Assembly: GCF_030812775.1 (NCBI RefSeq)
Contig: NZ_JAUSTI010000001.1
Coordinates: 124,001-188,000 of the forward strand
DNA from: Paenibacillus tundrae
GTDB taxonomy: Bacteria > Bacillota > Bacilli > Paenibacillales > Paenibacillaceae
Length of the DNA stretch: 64,000 nucleotides
Direction of reading: 5' to 3'
Position 1 is the first letter of the stretch, and the number at the start of each line of letters is the position of its first letter. The position numbers and the translations under genes were made by a program. The notes under the pieces were generated by a model. That model did no database searches. It worked only from the letters and a program-made list of their open reading frames with translations, and had not been told where the DNA came from. Below, piece by piece: positions 1 through 9,061 of this stretch.

Positions 1-387
1 CTTATGCCGTTATTATCTGCTTGGGAAAATGTAGAGCTGTCGCTAAGAATGGCAGATGTGCCTCGCTCGGAATGGAAAGAACGAGTAGGTCATTGTTTGG
101 ATCTAGTTGGTCTGACCAAACGGGTGAAGCACAGACCATTTGAGATGTCCGGGGGGGAGCAGCAGCGGGTCGCGATTGCTAAAGCGATTGCACATCGGCC
201 GAGATTGTTGCTTGCGGATGAGCCGACAGCCGAACTGGATTCCAAGATGGGTGCACAGGTTATGGCTGTATTTCGCAATATTATTGAAGTAGAACAAGTA
301 ACGATATGTATGACTACACACGATCCTACAATTCTGGAGGTTGCGGACCATGTTTATGAAATGGCGGACGGCAGATTTATCAAGTAA
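1..387 (+). CDS. ABC transporter ATP-binding protein, 5' end outside window
   Basis: C-terminal part (about 128 residues) of an ATPase that would power the permease encoded downstream. Visible are the ABC signature MSGGEQQRVAIAKAI, Walker B LLLADEPTAELD and the H-loop TTHD; the Walker A motif and Q-loop lie before the window. An ATG at 4 is internal, because the reading frame is open to base 1 and the protein is too short for a whole ATPase. The E of DEP and the H-loop histidine are present, so it is probably active. The end overlaps the start of the adaptor gene, indicating one operon. It resembles MacB/LolD-type ATPases; the exported substrate is unknown. Confidence 0.9.
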   Translation, partial: LMPLLSAWENVELSLRMADVPRSEWKERVGHCLDLVGLTKRVKHRPFEMSGGEQQRVAIAKAIAHRPRLLLADEPTAELDSKMGAQVMAVFRNIIEVEQVTICMTTHDPTILEVADHVYEMADGRFIK

Positions 388-1465
388 AGCTGCCGCTACG
401 AAGAAGGGGAAACGTGCAGCGCTTATCGTGCTGAGTGCGATAGTTGTTGCAACGATGTCGGGATGTTCTTTGTTACCGGCAGAGACAGAGGAGGAAGTAC
501 TTCCGCCAATTACGCCGCCAACGATCTCCAAAAAGCCGGAATATGAAGTCCGGACCGAGACACTGGAGAAGAAAGTAAGCGGTAGCGGTAAAATGATGAG
601 TCAGAGGGAAGAAAAGGTGTATTTTACGCTGGACGGTATGCACGTGAAAGAGCTGAATGTGAAACTAGGGGATAAAGTCAAAAAGGGTCAGCTCCTTGCT
701 GTGCTTGATGTGGAGAGCGTGGAGAAGGAAATTCGGGCGAAGAACCTTCAGATTCGCAAAGCTGAGGTGCAGATGAAGGAAACGCTGCGTAAGCGGGATG
801 AGATGGATCCTGTGGAATTCGAAGAAGCGACCATTGCTTTTGAAGAGCTACGTCAGGAATTGGCTGATCTGGAGGAGCAGTTGGGGAAAGCGACTCTAAC
901 AGCTCCATTCGGGGGAACAGTCATTGCCGTTCAGGTGGAAAAGGGTGCTGCTGTCAAGGCGTATGATCCGATTGCCACGATTGCTGATACTTCGAATCTC
1001 GTCGTTGCAGCTACGTTTGCCAAAGAAGATCTTGAGAAATTCTCTGTAGGCATGAAAGCAGACGTTGATATTAATGGCGCAGGCAAGGTCTCTGGAGTTA
1101 TTAAAGTTATGCCAACTGCGCAATCTTCAGACAGCGGAAGTGGTAGTGGGGGAAGTTCAGGAGACGCCAATACACCTCCGGCAAAAGAATCACTTGATCA
1201 ATATGTGATCGTTTCCTTGGCGAAAATGCCTAAGGGCGTTGAACGCGGTACACCGCTTACGGTATCCATTGTAACGCAGCGTACCAAGGACGCAGTTGTT
1301 ATTCCAGTGTCGGCTCTTCGTTCCATTGGATCAAGAACCTATGTCCAGGTTGTAGAGAACGATGGCAGCAAACGAGAAGTGGATGTTGAGGTTGGCCAGC
1401 AGACGTCTACAGATGTAGAGATTCTGAAAGGCCTTACCGTTGGACAGAAAGTAGTGGGTCGCTAA
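350..1465 (+). CDS. HlyD/MacA-like membrane-fusion lipoprotein
   Basis: About 371 residues. The N-terminus has a basic stretch, a hydrophobic segment and a lipobox ending MSGC (Cys near residue 39), so the mature protein should be lipid-anchored outside the cell. A biotinyl/lipoyl-like half (VKELNVKLGDKVKKGQLLAV), a helical coiled-coil hairpin (about residues 110-175) and the returning half (TLTAPFGGTVIAVQVEKGA) follow, as in RND/MacA adaptors. A Ser/Gly-rich linker lies near residue 260. I chose ATG 350 over TTG 341 because GGAGG at 336-340 sits 9 nt before 350 but touches 341. Overlaps the ATPase by 38 bp and ends in TAATG with the permease. Probably links the exporter to the wall or modulates it. 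Confidence 0.85.
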   Translation: MFMKWRTADLSSKAAATKKGKRAALIVLSAIVVATMSGCSLLPAETEEEVLPPITPPTISKKPEYEVRTETLEKKVSGSGKMMSQREEKVYFTLDGMHVKELNVKLGDKVKKGQLLAVLDVESVEKEIRAKNLQIRKAEVQMKETLRKRDEMDPVEFEEATIAFEELRQELADLEEQLGKATLTAPFGGTVIAVQVEKGAAVKAYDPIATIADTSNLVVAATFAKEDLEKFSVGMKADVDINGAGKVSGVIKVMPTAQSSDSGSGSGGSSGDANTPPAKESLDQYVIVSLAKMPKGVERGTPLTVSIVTQRTKDAVVIPVSALRSIGSRTYVQVVENDGSKREVDVEVGQQTSTDVEILKGLTVGQKVVGR

Positions 1466-4389
1466 TGGGGCTGCCATTGCTTCGGCTGCTGTTCCGCAAA
1501 ATGTGGAACACTCGCTGGATGACTTTCAGCACATTGATTGGATTAATCGTGGCGGTTGCGTTCACCGTCAGTATTCCGATGTATGCCGACGGTGCGCTGA
1601 AGCGAGTTGTAGCCCAAACCTTACAGGACAATAGCGAAGGTTTGCCAGCAGGTTCATTGCTGATGAGTTACCAGGCTCCTGGTGGAGTGAAGACAGATAC
1701 ACTGGGTTTGGAAGAAGTGGATCGGTATATCCGTGAGGATGTGCCGCGTGATATTGGTTTTCCCTTCCATACCTATGTGAACTCTCGTTTTATCCGCAGT
1801 ACGGAGGTTAATCCAGAGGATCCAACGAAGGTAGATGCAAGCCGGGTCCGTAGCATGAGTCTGGGAACGATGTCTGGCTTGGATTCACAGGTCAGCTATT
1901 CGACAGGACTTAAGCCTGGTAACCAGGTGAAGGATGGAATCATTGAAGCGGTAATGCTGGAAGAAGGCATGTATCGAAACGATCTGCACATTGGGGATAT
2001 TCTTGAATATCCCGTGTACAGTGGCTTGGACATCACGCTCCGCGTGAAGATTACGGGTGCCTTCACAGCGGATGATACAAGCAGCCCATATTGGGTGCAG
2101 GGATTCGATAGCATGATGAATGGACTTTACATCGATGAATCCGTATTTAATGAGGTGCTACTCAAGGAAAAAGGAATTCCGCTTCAGAACTCACGATGGT
2201 ATTATGCATTTGATCTGAAAGACATTCAGACCAGCCAGATCTCGGGGCTTTCTTCTGTGCTGGAGAGACTTGATATTGATCTGTATCAACGGTTAAAGGA
2301 TACAAAGGTAGATATCACCTTTGGTGATTTGCTGAAGCAGTTCCGCAGTCAGAGCCTACAGTTGCAGACGATGCTGTTCACTCTTGCTGCACCCATGATT
2401 GCAATGGTCTTTTACTTTATTGCAATGAATGCAAGACAATCGCTCCAGAAGCAGGAAAGTGACATTGCTGTTCTTCGCAGTCGTGGTGCTTCAGCCAAAC
2501 AGATTTTCTCTTTATATCTGTTAGAGGGAATATTCCTTGGTGCTATTGCCTTAATTGTAGGTCCATTGCTGGGCTGGTTTATGGCGAAGAGTATTGGTTC
2601 GGCAAGTGGTTTCCTCTCCTTCGTAGATCGGAAGTCAATCCCGATTGGTGTTTCGAAGGAAGCGATTCTCTTAGGACTTGTGGCCGTCCTTGTGGCAATC
2701 ATTGCGTCTCTAATTCCTGCGATTACGTATGCGCGCGCTACGATTGTGTCAGCGAAGAGAAGGCAGGCGCGGACGGATCGTGCCCCAGTCTGGCAGCGCT
2801 GGTTCCTTGATGTTGTTCTGCTTGGGCTTGCCGGATATGGATATTATCTGTTTTATGAACGACAGATGTTGACCTTCCAGACGGGCATGACCACAGATCA
2901 ACTGCAAGTGCAACCGTTTTTGTTCTTTGTGCCTGCACTTGCCATTTTTGCGCTGGGTCTGTTCTTCCTACGGATATTCCCGTGGATCTTGAAGCTGATT
3001 CAGTGGATGGGTAAGAAATTTTTACCGGTTCCACTATATCTGACGCTGACGCAACTCTCGCGCTCATCGTCTTCCTATTATCCGTTGATGATATTGCTCG
3101 TTCTGACCTTGGGACTTGGCGTATATAATTCTGCCGCAGCCAGAACCATTGACCTGAACTCTACTGAACGTACACTATACCGATACGGAACAGATGTCAT
3201 CATGCAGACGGTATGGGAAGGTTCTCCTGAAGTGACTCCACAAGGTTCCGGCCAAAGTGGCGGTTCAGGTGGAGGGCAGCAAGGAGGCGGCAACAGTGGC
3301 GGAGGCTCTGCTGGTGGAGGTGCGCCAGGTGGAGGCGGTGGCGCTGGTGGGGGTGGAGGTGCTCCTGGGGGAGGTTCACAACCGACCAAAGTGATCTATT
3401 CTGAGCCACCCTTTGAAGTGTTCCGCAGTTTAGACGGAGTAGAGCATGCAGCAAGGGTGATGCAGACCAAGGGGAACATCATCGTGTCTGGAAAATCAGG
3501 TGGACAGGGGATGCTCGTAGGGATTGATAATGTGGATTTTGCCCAAGTAGGCTGGTTCCGTAACGATCTTTTCCCAGCACATCCTTATAAGTATCTTGAT
3601 TTGCTCGGTAAATATGAAGGAGCTGTACTGGTTTCCTCCAAATTTGCTGATAAGTATAAGCTCAAAACCGGGGATTTAGTCTCCATTGGTGTGCAAGGTC
3701 AAGCGATTGAATTTGTTATATTCGGCATCCTTCCATACTGGCCTGCACAGTATCCAGATCAGACACCGTTCTTTATTGCGAATCTGGATTATATCTATGA
3801 TCAAGTACCACTTATTCCTTATGAAGTCTGGCTGAAGATGAAGCCGGATGCCAAAGTTGCACCACTGATGGAAAAACTTACGGCAGAAGGTATCGAGCTA
3901 TCATCTGTCCGTGACGTGCGTACCGAACTAGTAACGCAGGGGAAACATCCATCACGGGGCGGCGTATTCGGTATATTGAGTCTGGGCTTCCTTGTATCGG
4001 TCATTATATCTTTGATTGGTTATATTCTGTACTGGTTCTTCAATCTCTCAGGACGTGTCGTACAGTTCGGCGTTCTGCGCGCCATGGGTTTATCTCGTGC
4101 TCAATTAAGTGGGATGTTGTTACTGGAGCAGGTGTTTACTGCGGGCTTGTCGATCCTTCTCGGCATTGGAATTGGTCAAGTATCGAGTCGTCTATTCTTA
4201 CCATTTCTACAAACGACAGATAATGTATCTGCACAGGTGCCACCATTCCGAATTGTGTTTGAAGAGAAGGATATGTTGCAACTGTATGGCGTGACCGTCG
4301 TTATGCTCATTATTGGGGCTACGATGCTGCTGTGGCAGATTCGTAGACTACGGGTACACCAGGCGGTCAAAATGGGAGAGGAGAGGTAA
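1465..4389 (+). CDS. MacB/FtsX-type ABC transporter permease
   Basis: 974 residues, about twice the size of a basic FtsX permease. One N-terminal transmembrane helix (about 20-40) precedes a large extracellular domain; an FtsX block with three helices follows (about 305-430, containing VLRSRGASAKQIFSLYLLEG), then two more helices, a second extracellular domain and a C-terminal FtsX block (about 830-960, with GVLRAMGLSRAQLSGMLLLE). This is the duplicated LolC/MacB-like layout. An almost pure Gly/Ser/Gln/Pro linker (about residues 594-642) interrupts the second extracellular domain. Starts at the TAATG junction with the adaptor, so it is translationally coupled. Likely a mechanotransmission-type exporter or lipoprotein/peptide pump; substrate unknown. 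Confidence 0.88.
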   Translation: MGLPLLRLLFRKMWNTRWMTFSTLIGLIVAVAFTVSIPMYADGALKRVVAQTLQDNSEGLPAGSLLMSYQAPGGVKTDTLGLEEVDRYIREDVPRDIGFPFHTYVNSRFIRSTEVNPEDPTKVDASRVRSMSLGTMSGLDSQVSYSTGLKPGNQVKDGIIEAVMLEEGMYRNDLHIGDILEYPVYSGLDITLRVKITGAFTADDTSSPYWVQGFDSMMNGLYIDESVFNEVLLKEKGIPLQNSRWYYAFDLKDIQTSQISGLSSVLERLDIDLYQRLKDTKVDITFGDLLKQFRSQSLQLQTMLFTLAAPMIAMVFYFIAMNARQSLQKQESDIAVLRSRGASAKQIFSLYLLEGIFLGAIALIVGPLLGWFMAKSIGSASGFLSFVDRKSIPIGVSKEAILLGLVAVLVAIIASLIPAITYARATIVSAKRRQARTDRAPVWQRWFLDVVLLGLAGYGYYLFYERQMLTFQTGMTTDQLQVQPFLFFVPALAIFALGLFFLRIFPWILKLIQWMGKKFLPVPLYLTLTQLSRSSSSYYPLMILLVLTLGLGVYNSAAARTIDLNSTERTLYRYGTDVIMQTVWEGSPEVTPQGSGQSGGSGGGQQGGGNSGGGSAGGGAPGGGGGAGGGGGAPGGGSQPTKVIYSEPPFEVFRSLDGVEHAARVMQTKGNIIVSGKSGGQGMLVGIDNVDFAQVGWFRNDLFPAHPYKYLDLLGKYEGAVLVSSKFADKYKLKTGDLVSIGVQGQAIEFVIFGILPYWPAQYPDQTPFFIANLDYIYDQVPLIPYEVWLKMKPDAKVAPLMEKLTAEGIELSSVRDVRTELVTQGKHPSRGGVFGILSLGFLVSVIISLIGYILYWFFNLSGRVVQFGVLRAMGLSRAQLSGMLLLEQVFTAGLSILLGIGIGQVSSRLFLPFLQTTDNVSAQVPPFRIVFEEKDMLQLYGVTVVMLIIGATMLLWQIRRLRVHQAVKMGEER

Positions 4390-4391
4390 CC

Positions 4392-5255
4392 GTGATCCAG
4401 TGCGAAGGACTTGTAAAAATTTTTAAATCCAGCGATGTGGAAGTCGTTGCCCTTCAAGGTCTCAATTTGACGGTCAACCAAGGTGAGATGATGGCGATCA
4501 TCGGTAATAGTGGTAGCGGGAAATCAACGTTGCTCAATATTCTGGGTGGACTGGATCGTCCAACAGCAGGCACAGCCGTTGTAGGCGATTGGGATCTGCT
4601 CAAGATGACAGATGCGCAACTCGTTGAGTACAAACGTCATACGGTAGGTTTCATCTGGCAAAACAATGGTCGAAACCTACTGCCTTATCTCACGGCACTC
4701 GAAAACGTGGAAACACCTATGATTCTTGGTGGTAAGCGTGATCGTGCCTATGCCATGCAATTATTAGAGTGGGTAGGACTCAAGGATCGGATGCACAACA
4801 AGCTTCATCAGTTGTCAGGTGGAGAGCAGCAGCGGGTTGCTATCGCGATATCTCTATCAAACCGGCCAAAGCTGCTGCTTGCCGATGAACCTACGGGATC
4901 AGTGGATTCCGAGACTTGTGACACCATTATGGGGATTTTCCGCAAAATGAACAAAGAACTAGGCGTCACGATTGTCATTGTAACGCATGACTTAACCCTT
5001 GCGGGTAAGGTGGATCGTATCGTTGCGATCCGTGATGGACTAACGAGTACGGAGTTTGTGAAACGTAACCCGAACTTGGATGATGATCAAGGCTTATCAC
5101 AGATGGGTGCTCAGGATATACATGAAGCATTTGTCATTATTGACCGGGCAGGACGTCTGCAGGTACCTAAGGAGTATCTGGAGGCCTTATCCATCGATAA
5201 TCGGGCTACACTGGAATTTGACGGTGAACGTATTGTGATTACACCGCCAAGATAA
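4392..5255 (+). CDS. ABC transporter ATP-binding protein
   Basis: 287 residues with GTG start right after GAGAGG. Walker A GNSGSGKST, Q-loop region VGFIWQNNGRNLLP, signature LSGGEQQRVAIAIS, Walker B LLLADEPTGSVD and H-loop THD are all intact, so it should hydrolyse ATP. The last 60 or so residues after the nucleotide-binding domain form an extra tail (ending VITPPR) not needed for a minimal ATPase. Together with the truncated ATPase at the window start it gives the operon two different ATPases, which suggests a heterodimer on the single permease. The stop overlaps an ATG of the next frame by one base. Confidence 0.92.
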   Translation: MIQCEGLVKIFKSSDVEVVALQGLNLTVNQGEMMAIIGNSGSGKSTLLNILGGLDRPTAGTAVVGDWDLLKMTDAQLVEYKRHTVGFIWQNNGRNLLPYLTALENVETPMILGGKRDRAYAMQLLEWVGLKDRMHNKLHQLSGGEQQRVAIAISLSNRPKLLLADEPTGSVDSETCDTIMGIFRKMNKELGVTIVIVTHDLTLAGKVDRIVAIRDGLTSTEFVKRNPNLDDDQGLSQMGAQDIHEAFVIIDRAGRLQVPKEYLEALSIDNRATLEFDGERIVITPPR

Positions 5256-5275
5256 TGAATAGGGGGAATTGGGAG

Positions 5276-6721
5276 ATGAAGAACAGGTTGTGGGGAAAAC
5301 GGGTGCTCGCTGTCTTGGCGACTGCGAGTTTAGCTTTGCCATTGTTAGCAGGCTGTACGGCAAGTGAGGCTAAGGACACGGAACAGCGTGTTTTACGCGT
5401 AGCAACACTATGGGGCGGTCAAGATGACAGTTACTTCCGTCAACAGTTTACAGATGCGTTTGAATTGACACATCCGAATATCACGGTTGAAGTCGTTCCT
5501 GCTGTCGAACAGAGCAGTTATGGTTTTGGAACGCAGGGGGAAAATCAAGAGATTCCTGATACGGTTGAGAGCCTGAAGAAAATTATGACTGGTGATAATC
5601 CAGTTGATGTTATTGTTGCGGATACAGCTACCGTTAAGTCCTTGATTCAGGAAAACATGCTGAAGCAGTTGGATCCGTTGATGCAAGAAGACAAATTCGA
5701 TACCACGGATATTGTACCAAGTGTACTAGAAGGTATTAAGGACCTGGGAGACCAAAGTATCTACGCATTGACGCCAACATTCTCTTCTTCTGCTCTATTC
5801 TTTAACAAAGGAATGTTCCAGAAGGCAGGCGTAGAGCCGCCAACAGACAACATGACTTGGGATGATATCCTCAACTTAGCGACTCGTATGACCAAAGGTG
5901 AGGGCAAAGACCATGTGTTTGGCTTCTCCTTTAGTACGTATCAAGGGGGATCACCATACTATTCCATGCAGCAGTACTATAACTCCCTTCAGTTAAAAAT
6001 ATTTGATGATAAAGCAGAAAAAATGACTGTTGACTCACCACAATGGGAAAAAGTATGGAGTACTGTTAGCAAGCTGGCTATCGACAAAATCATTCCTAAA
6101 GGCGATGAACCGCAGGATCAGGATCCAAACGGAAGATATAATCCGCTTCAGGGCGATCTGTTCCTCAGCAGCAAAGCAGCGATGGTTATTGGGGACTATA
6201 GCTATATTAATCAACTCATTGATGCGAATAAAAATGCAGATAAAATGGAAGGCTTCACCAAGGTAGATTGGGACGTAGTAACACCACCAGTTCATCCGGA
6301 GGCTCCTGAAATTGGAGGCAATATCTATTTGAGTAGTTTGATGTCCATCAATAGTTCGGCTCAAAATCCAGATGATGCTTGGGAGTTAATCAAGTACATG
6401 AACAGTGAGGACTGGGCCAAAATCAAAGCACGTAGCAGCTACGAGATGGTATCCCGGAAAAGCTTCATTAAACCAAAAGACGGCTTAGACTATAACATTC
6501 AAGCGTTCTATACGTTGAAGCCTGTTCCACCAACGAATACCAACTTGGATAAACTGTATCAAAAGATGCCTAATCTCTGGCAGGTAAGTGACAAAGGAAT
6601 GGAGTACTTCAATCAGGTTCTTGATAACAAGAAAACACCAAAAGAAGCGCTTGGTGAGTGGGCAGCTAAGGGTAATGAAATGCTTGAGAAGCTGAAGAAA
6701 GATCCAAAAGCAACATTCTAA
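5276..6721 (+). CDS. Extracellular solute-binding lipoprotein (family 1, sugar-type)
   Basis: About 481 residues. Signal peptide with lipobox LLAGC (Cys about residue 27), then a fold typical of sugar-binding proteins: RVATLWGGQDDSYFRQ near the N-terminus, a DVIVADTATV hinge strand and AMVIGDYSYINQL in the second lobe. I chose ATG 5276 because AGGGGGAATTGGGAG precedes it closely; an upstream ATG at 5255 overlaps the previous stop. Placing a substrate-binding protein at the end of an exporter-type operon is unusual: it might be a sensor or a chaperone for the exported substrate, or the operon may combine two functions. Transport role is known for the family; partner is inferred from position. 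Confidence 0.85.
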   Translation: MKNRLWGKRVLAVLATASLALPLLAGCTASEAKDTEQRVLRVATLWGGQDDSYFRQQFTDAFELTHPNITVEVVPAVEQSSYGFGTQGENQEIPDTVESLKKIMTGDNPVDVIVADTATVKSLIQENMLKQLDPLMQEDKFDTTDIVPSVLEGIKDLGDQSIYALTPTFSSSALFFNKGMFQKAGVEPPTDNMTWDDILNLATRMTKGEGKDHVFGFSFSTYQGGSPYYSMQQYYNSLQLKIFDDKAEKMTVDSPQWEKVWSTVSKLAIDKIIPKGDEPQDQDPNGRYNPLQGDLFLSSKAAMVIGDYSYINQLIDANKNADKMEGFTKVDWDVVTPPVHPEAPEIGGNIYLSSLMSINSSAQNPDDAWELIKYMNSEDWAKIKARSSYEMVSRKSFIKPKDGLDYNIQAFYTLKPVPPTNTNLDKLYQKMPNLWQVSDKGMEYFNQVLDNKKTPKEALGEWAAKGNEMLEKLKKDPKATF

Positions 6722-6781
6722 AGCTCGTCACTTGTTCTGAAGAATGTGTAAGCTATCTTCATGAGCATGCCTTCCTTAATA

Positions 6782-6817
6782 AGCCGCTGAAGAATAATTT
6801 CTTCGGCGGCTATTTTT
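6782..6817 (+). terminator. Rho-independent terminator of the ABC operon
   Basis: An 11-bp stem (AGCCGCTGAAG pairing with CTTCGGCGGCT, one G-T pair) with an 8-nt loop is followed by a T-rich run. It closes the five-gene transporter operon. Confidence 0.85.
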
Positions 6818-6883
6818 ACTTGAATTGGGGTATCCTACAAGAAGAGGTGCAGGATACATTACAGCGAAGAAAGGACGAGCAGC

Positions 6884-7048
6884 ATGCATTGGATATACTT
6901 CAGTAAGTTATACGCAACCAAATTTCAGGCAGGCTGCCTTGCCAAACGTTTAGAGCAGGATGGATGGATCTATGGTCACAATGAACCCGCTGAAGTGGAG
7001 GTATACCGTTCCCGTAAAGGTCGATATGGTGTACGATTTATTCCCTAA
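6884..7048 (+). CDS. Small hypothetical protein, 54 aa
   Basis: Begins MHWIYFSKLYATKFQAG and ends RYGVRFIP; no family recognised. It is basic and aromatic-rich with one central acidic patch, and has no membrane segment. A purine-rich AAGGACG lies 9 nt before the ATG. It stands alone between the operon terminator and the tRNA promoter. Coding status is supported by the ribosome-binding site and plausible amino-acid composition only. Confidence 0.5.
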   Translation: MHWIYFSKLYATKFQAGCLAKRLEQDGWIYGHNEPAEVEVYRSRKGRYGVRFIP

Positions 7049-7057
7049 CATTACCCC

Positions 7058-7087
7058 TTGACTTATTGGATAGATATGATGTATATT
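7058..7087 (+). promoter_or_regulatory. SigA-type promoter for the tRNA pair
   Basis: TTGACT (7058-7063), an 18-bp spacer and TATATT (7082-7087) lie about 30 bp before the initiator tRNA. Confidence 0.7.
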
Positions 7088-7117
7088 AATTAAGTCGCTG
7101 TTTTACATTTTAACTGA

Positions 7118-7191
<74 letters not shown>

Positions 7192-7247
7192 TTTAATTTT
7201 TACTAGATGATTTACAGCCATCATCTGAACGTTATACATTTTGTCGA

Positions 7248-7321
7248 GGGCCCTTAGCTCAGTTGGTTAGAGCGGTCGGCTCATAACCGATTGGTCACAG
7301 GTTCGAGTCCTGTAGGGCCCA
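7248..7321 (+). tRNA. tRNA with CAT anticodon, probably tRNA-Ile2 (lysidine)
   Basis: A 74-nt cloverleaf with acceptor GGGCCCT/AGGGCCC and discriminator A; loop CTCATAA gives anticodon CAT. The body (TTAGCTCAGTTGGTTAGAGC and the CGGCTCATAACCG arm) resembles the Bacillus tRNA-Ile2, whose C34 is converted to lysidine by TilS, more than elongator tRNA-Met. Methionine identity cannot be excluded by sequence reading alone. CCA is not encoded. Confidence 0.85.
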
Positions 7322-7330
7322 TACTTTTGA

Positions 7331-7360
7331 AACCTTGCTTGTATAGCAAGGTTTTTTTCT
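7331..7360 (+). terminator. Terminator after the tRNA pair
   Basis: AACCTTGCT and AGCAAGGTT form a 9-bp perfect stem with a 5-nt loop, followed by seven T. Confidence 0.9.
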
Positions 7361-7464
7361 TTTTCAGTTGTGATTCAATTAGGGTGAGTGTAAGGTGGGA
7401 TAATATCCCTCCCAAATATGCTGAAGTTGCTTATAATAATTGATGTGAGAGGTGAGGTTGGAGA

Positions 7465-8109
7465 ATGAGCAATAAGCGCTGTACTATATTGATAGCGGTT
7501 GCTTCGATGTTCTTACTAATCTGTATGCTTCTTTTGTATAAAACTGTTCAGGAGAATCAAAGATATGAACAATTTATATCTACACAGCTAAGTGAATCTT
7601 TATCGGCAATGGTTACAGTGATTTTGGCTAATGATGAGATACTCCAGCAATATAATTTAAGTGAAGGGGAGAACCTCTTACCAGAACATGCAACCAACCT
7701 ATGTGCCAATTTCACAACTGTGAGTACAAAATATAATCATCTACTGGACGCAGCATTACATCTAAATAAAGTGAACAATGCGGATATCAATCCTGTGCTA
7801 GGAAATGTTGCTCAGGATATAACCTTTTTTCTGGCACGATCTGTTATTGGCAATGATCTCCTGGGAGACTGCAACCTAAGCGAAACGACCATTTCACTAG
7901 ATGCGGTGCAAAGTCAGAAGATAGCCGAAATACGAGAACTGAACAACCAGTGGTCGGGAATAGTCAAAGAATATGTGCCTGAAGCCACAGCAATTGGTGT
8001 CAGTGATGTTGATTGGAGCGATATGATTCACGATAAAATGTGGATTCAACTTTTAGAGGAACTCTCTGGCGATGCGGGTCAATCAAGGATTAATCATTTT
8101 TTTAACTAA
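7465..8109 (+). CDS. Membrane-anchored hypothetical protein, 214 aa
   Basis: No family recognised. A hydrophobic segment at about residues 8-25 follows a short basic N-terminus (MSNKRC), so the protein is probably anchored with the rest outside or is cleaved. The remaining 185 residues are predicted mostly helical, hydrophilic and acidic with several Asn and Gln, and contain two Cys that could form a disulfide outside. GAGGTGAGG precedes the ATG. It stands alone, with no convincing terminator of its own seen. Confidence 0.75.
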   Translation: MSNKRCTILIAVASMFLLICMLLLYKTVQENQRYEQFISTQLSESLSAMVTVILANDEILQQYNLSEGENLLPEHATNLCANFTTVSTKYNHLLDAALHLNKVNNADINPVLGNVAQDITFFLARSVIGNDLLGDCNLSETTISLDAVQSQKIAEIRELNNQWSGIVKEYVPEATAIGVSDVDWSDMIHDKMWIQLLEELSGDAGQSRINHFFN

Positions 8110-8196
8110 ACTTGTTCATGTATAGAGGCTACACACCAAAAGAACACTGGCATATCTGACCAGTGTCCAGCGTGGAACAAGTGAAATGGACTCTTC

Positions 8197-8469
8197 TTAT
8201 AGTAAAGGCAATAAAATGGCGATCACACCGATCATGATGAAGATAACACCTGAGCTTATGCCTATGATTCCACTTGTTTGGGAGTTATGTACGTTGCTTT
8301 CTGTACGTGAAATACGACTGAAAAACTGTGATATTTTGGAGTTAGGGTTTTTATAGTCGTATAGGGAGAGTACAATGACGATCACACCCAATATAATCAT
8401 TAATATTACGGTCACCCCCTCGGTAGTGATGTATATTTTATATACGGGAATTATTTGAAATAGTTCCAA
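8197..8469 (-). CDS. Small two-helix membrane protein, 90 aa
   Basis: Two hydrophobic segments (about residues 18-37 and 67-89) flank a basic hydrophilic loop containing YDYKNPNSKISQFFSR. TTG start; an in-frame stop just upstream excludes a longer protein, and AAAAGGT lies about 15 nt before. It is the only minus-strand gene in this stretch. No known family; a role at the membrane is all that can be said. Confidence 0.55.
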   Translation of the reverse strand: MELFQIIPVYKIYITTEGVTVILMIILGVIVIVLSLYDYKNPNSKISQFFSRISRTESNVHNSQTSGIIGISSGVIFIMIGVIAILLPLL

Positions 8470-8579
8470 TTATAAAGTCATTACCTTTTGAAAGGGCCTG
8501 GATGGTAGAGACTAATAACTATAATTATTGTGATATATGATATAATTGTTATAATTTAGCATAAGGTGGGGTTAAATAC

Positions 8580-8825
8580 TTGAACAGCGGTGGTGCAAGT
8601 GCAGTAGGTTTGCCAGGATTATTACTTTTAGTATTGTTTGTCGCAGTTATTGTATTTATAGTCTATCTAATTATTTCAAGAGTTAGGAAGAGCTCGGGTA
8701 GTGTACAAAAAGAAATCTCTAATCTTCGTAAAGATATCCAAGTTCTGCAGGATAAACTGGATCGGAATGACCGTCATACAGGTGATAGAAACGAAGAACA
8801 AGAGAAGATTTATACACCCAAGTAA
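8580..8825 (+). CDS. Small membrane protein with coiled-coil tail, 81 aa
   Basis: TTG start preceded by AAGGTGGGG. A Gly/Ala-rich N-terminus leads into one transmembrane helix (about residues 12-32), then a basic stop-transfer sequence and a heptad-like segment (about 42-64: ISNLRKDIQVLQDKLDR). The layout resembles small bacterial membrane proteins that oligomerise through the cytoplasmic coiled coil. Function unknown. Confidence 0.65.
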   Translation: MNSGGASAVGLPGLLLLVLFVAVIVFIVYLIISRVRKSSGSVQKEISNLRKDIQVLQDKLDRNDRHTGDRNEEQEKIYTPK

Positions 8826-8941
8826 CAAAGATACATCACGACAGGAGCGCCTGTAAAAGAAGCGAGTTTGCTGCCGGGGTTGGGATGAATAGCTTAATCT
8901 GCTTCGGTGTGGCTACTTCAAAAGGATAAGACACAATATTG

Positions 8942-8976
8942 AAGGTCGTTGGGTAAAAAGCCCGATGATCTTTTTT
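8942..8976 (+). terminator. Probable rho-independent terminator
   Basis: GGTCGTTGGG and CCCGATGATC pair over 10 bp with three G-T pairs, followed by TTTTTT. The 8826-9061 interval otherwise shows only a short palindrome (ACAGG/CCTGT near 8840) and no gene. Confidence 0.6.
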
Positions 8977-9061
8977 ATTTATGCAAACTAGTAACAGTGT
9001 CCATGCCATATTATAAATCTTGCATATATTATCGTATTCCAGTAATAGGAGGTAGATTTTA

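Noticed and set aside
3078..3389. Proline-rich minus-strand protein of 103 aa
   Set aside because: It is the reverse reading of the Gly-rich linker in the permease gene.
8836..8850. ACAGG/CCTGT palindrome as operator or terminator
   Set aside because: Five base pairs without T tract or conserved context; chance is likely.
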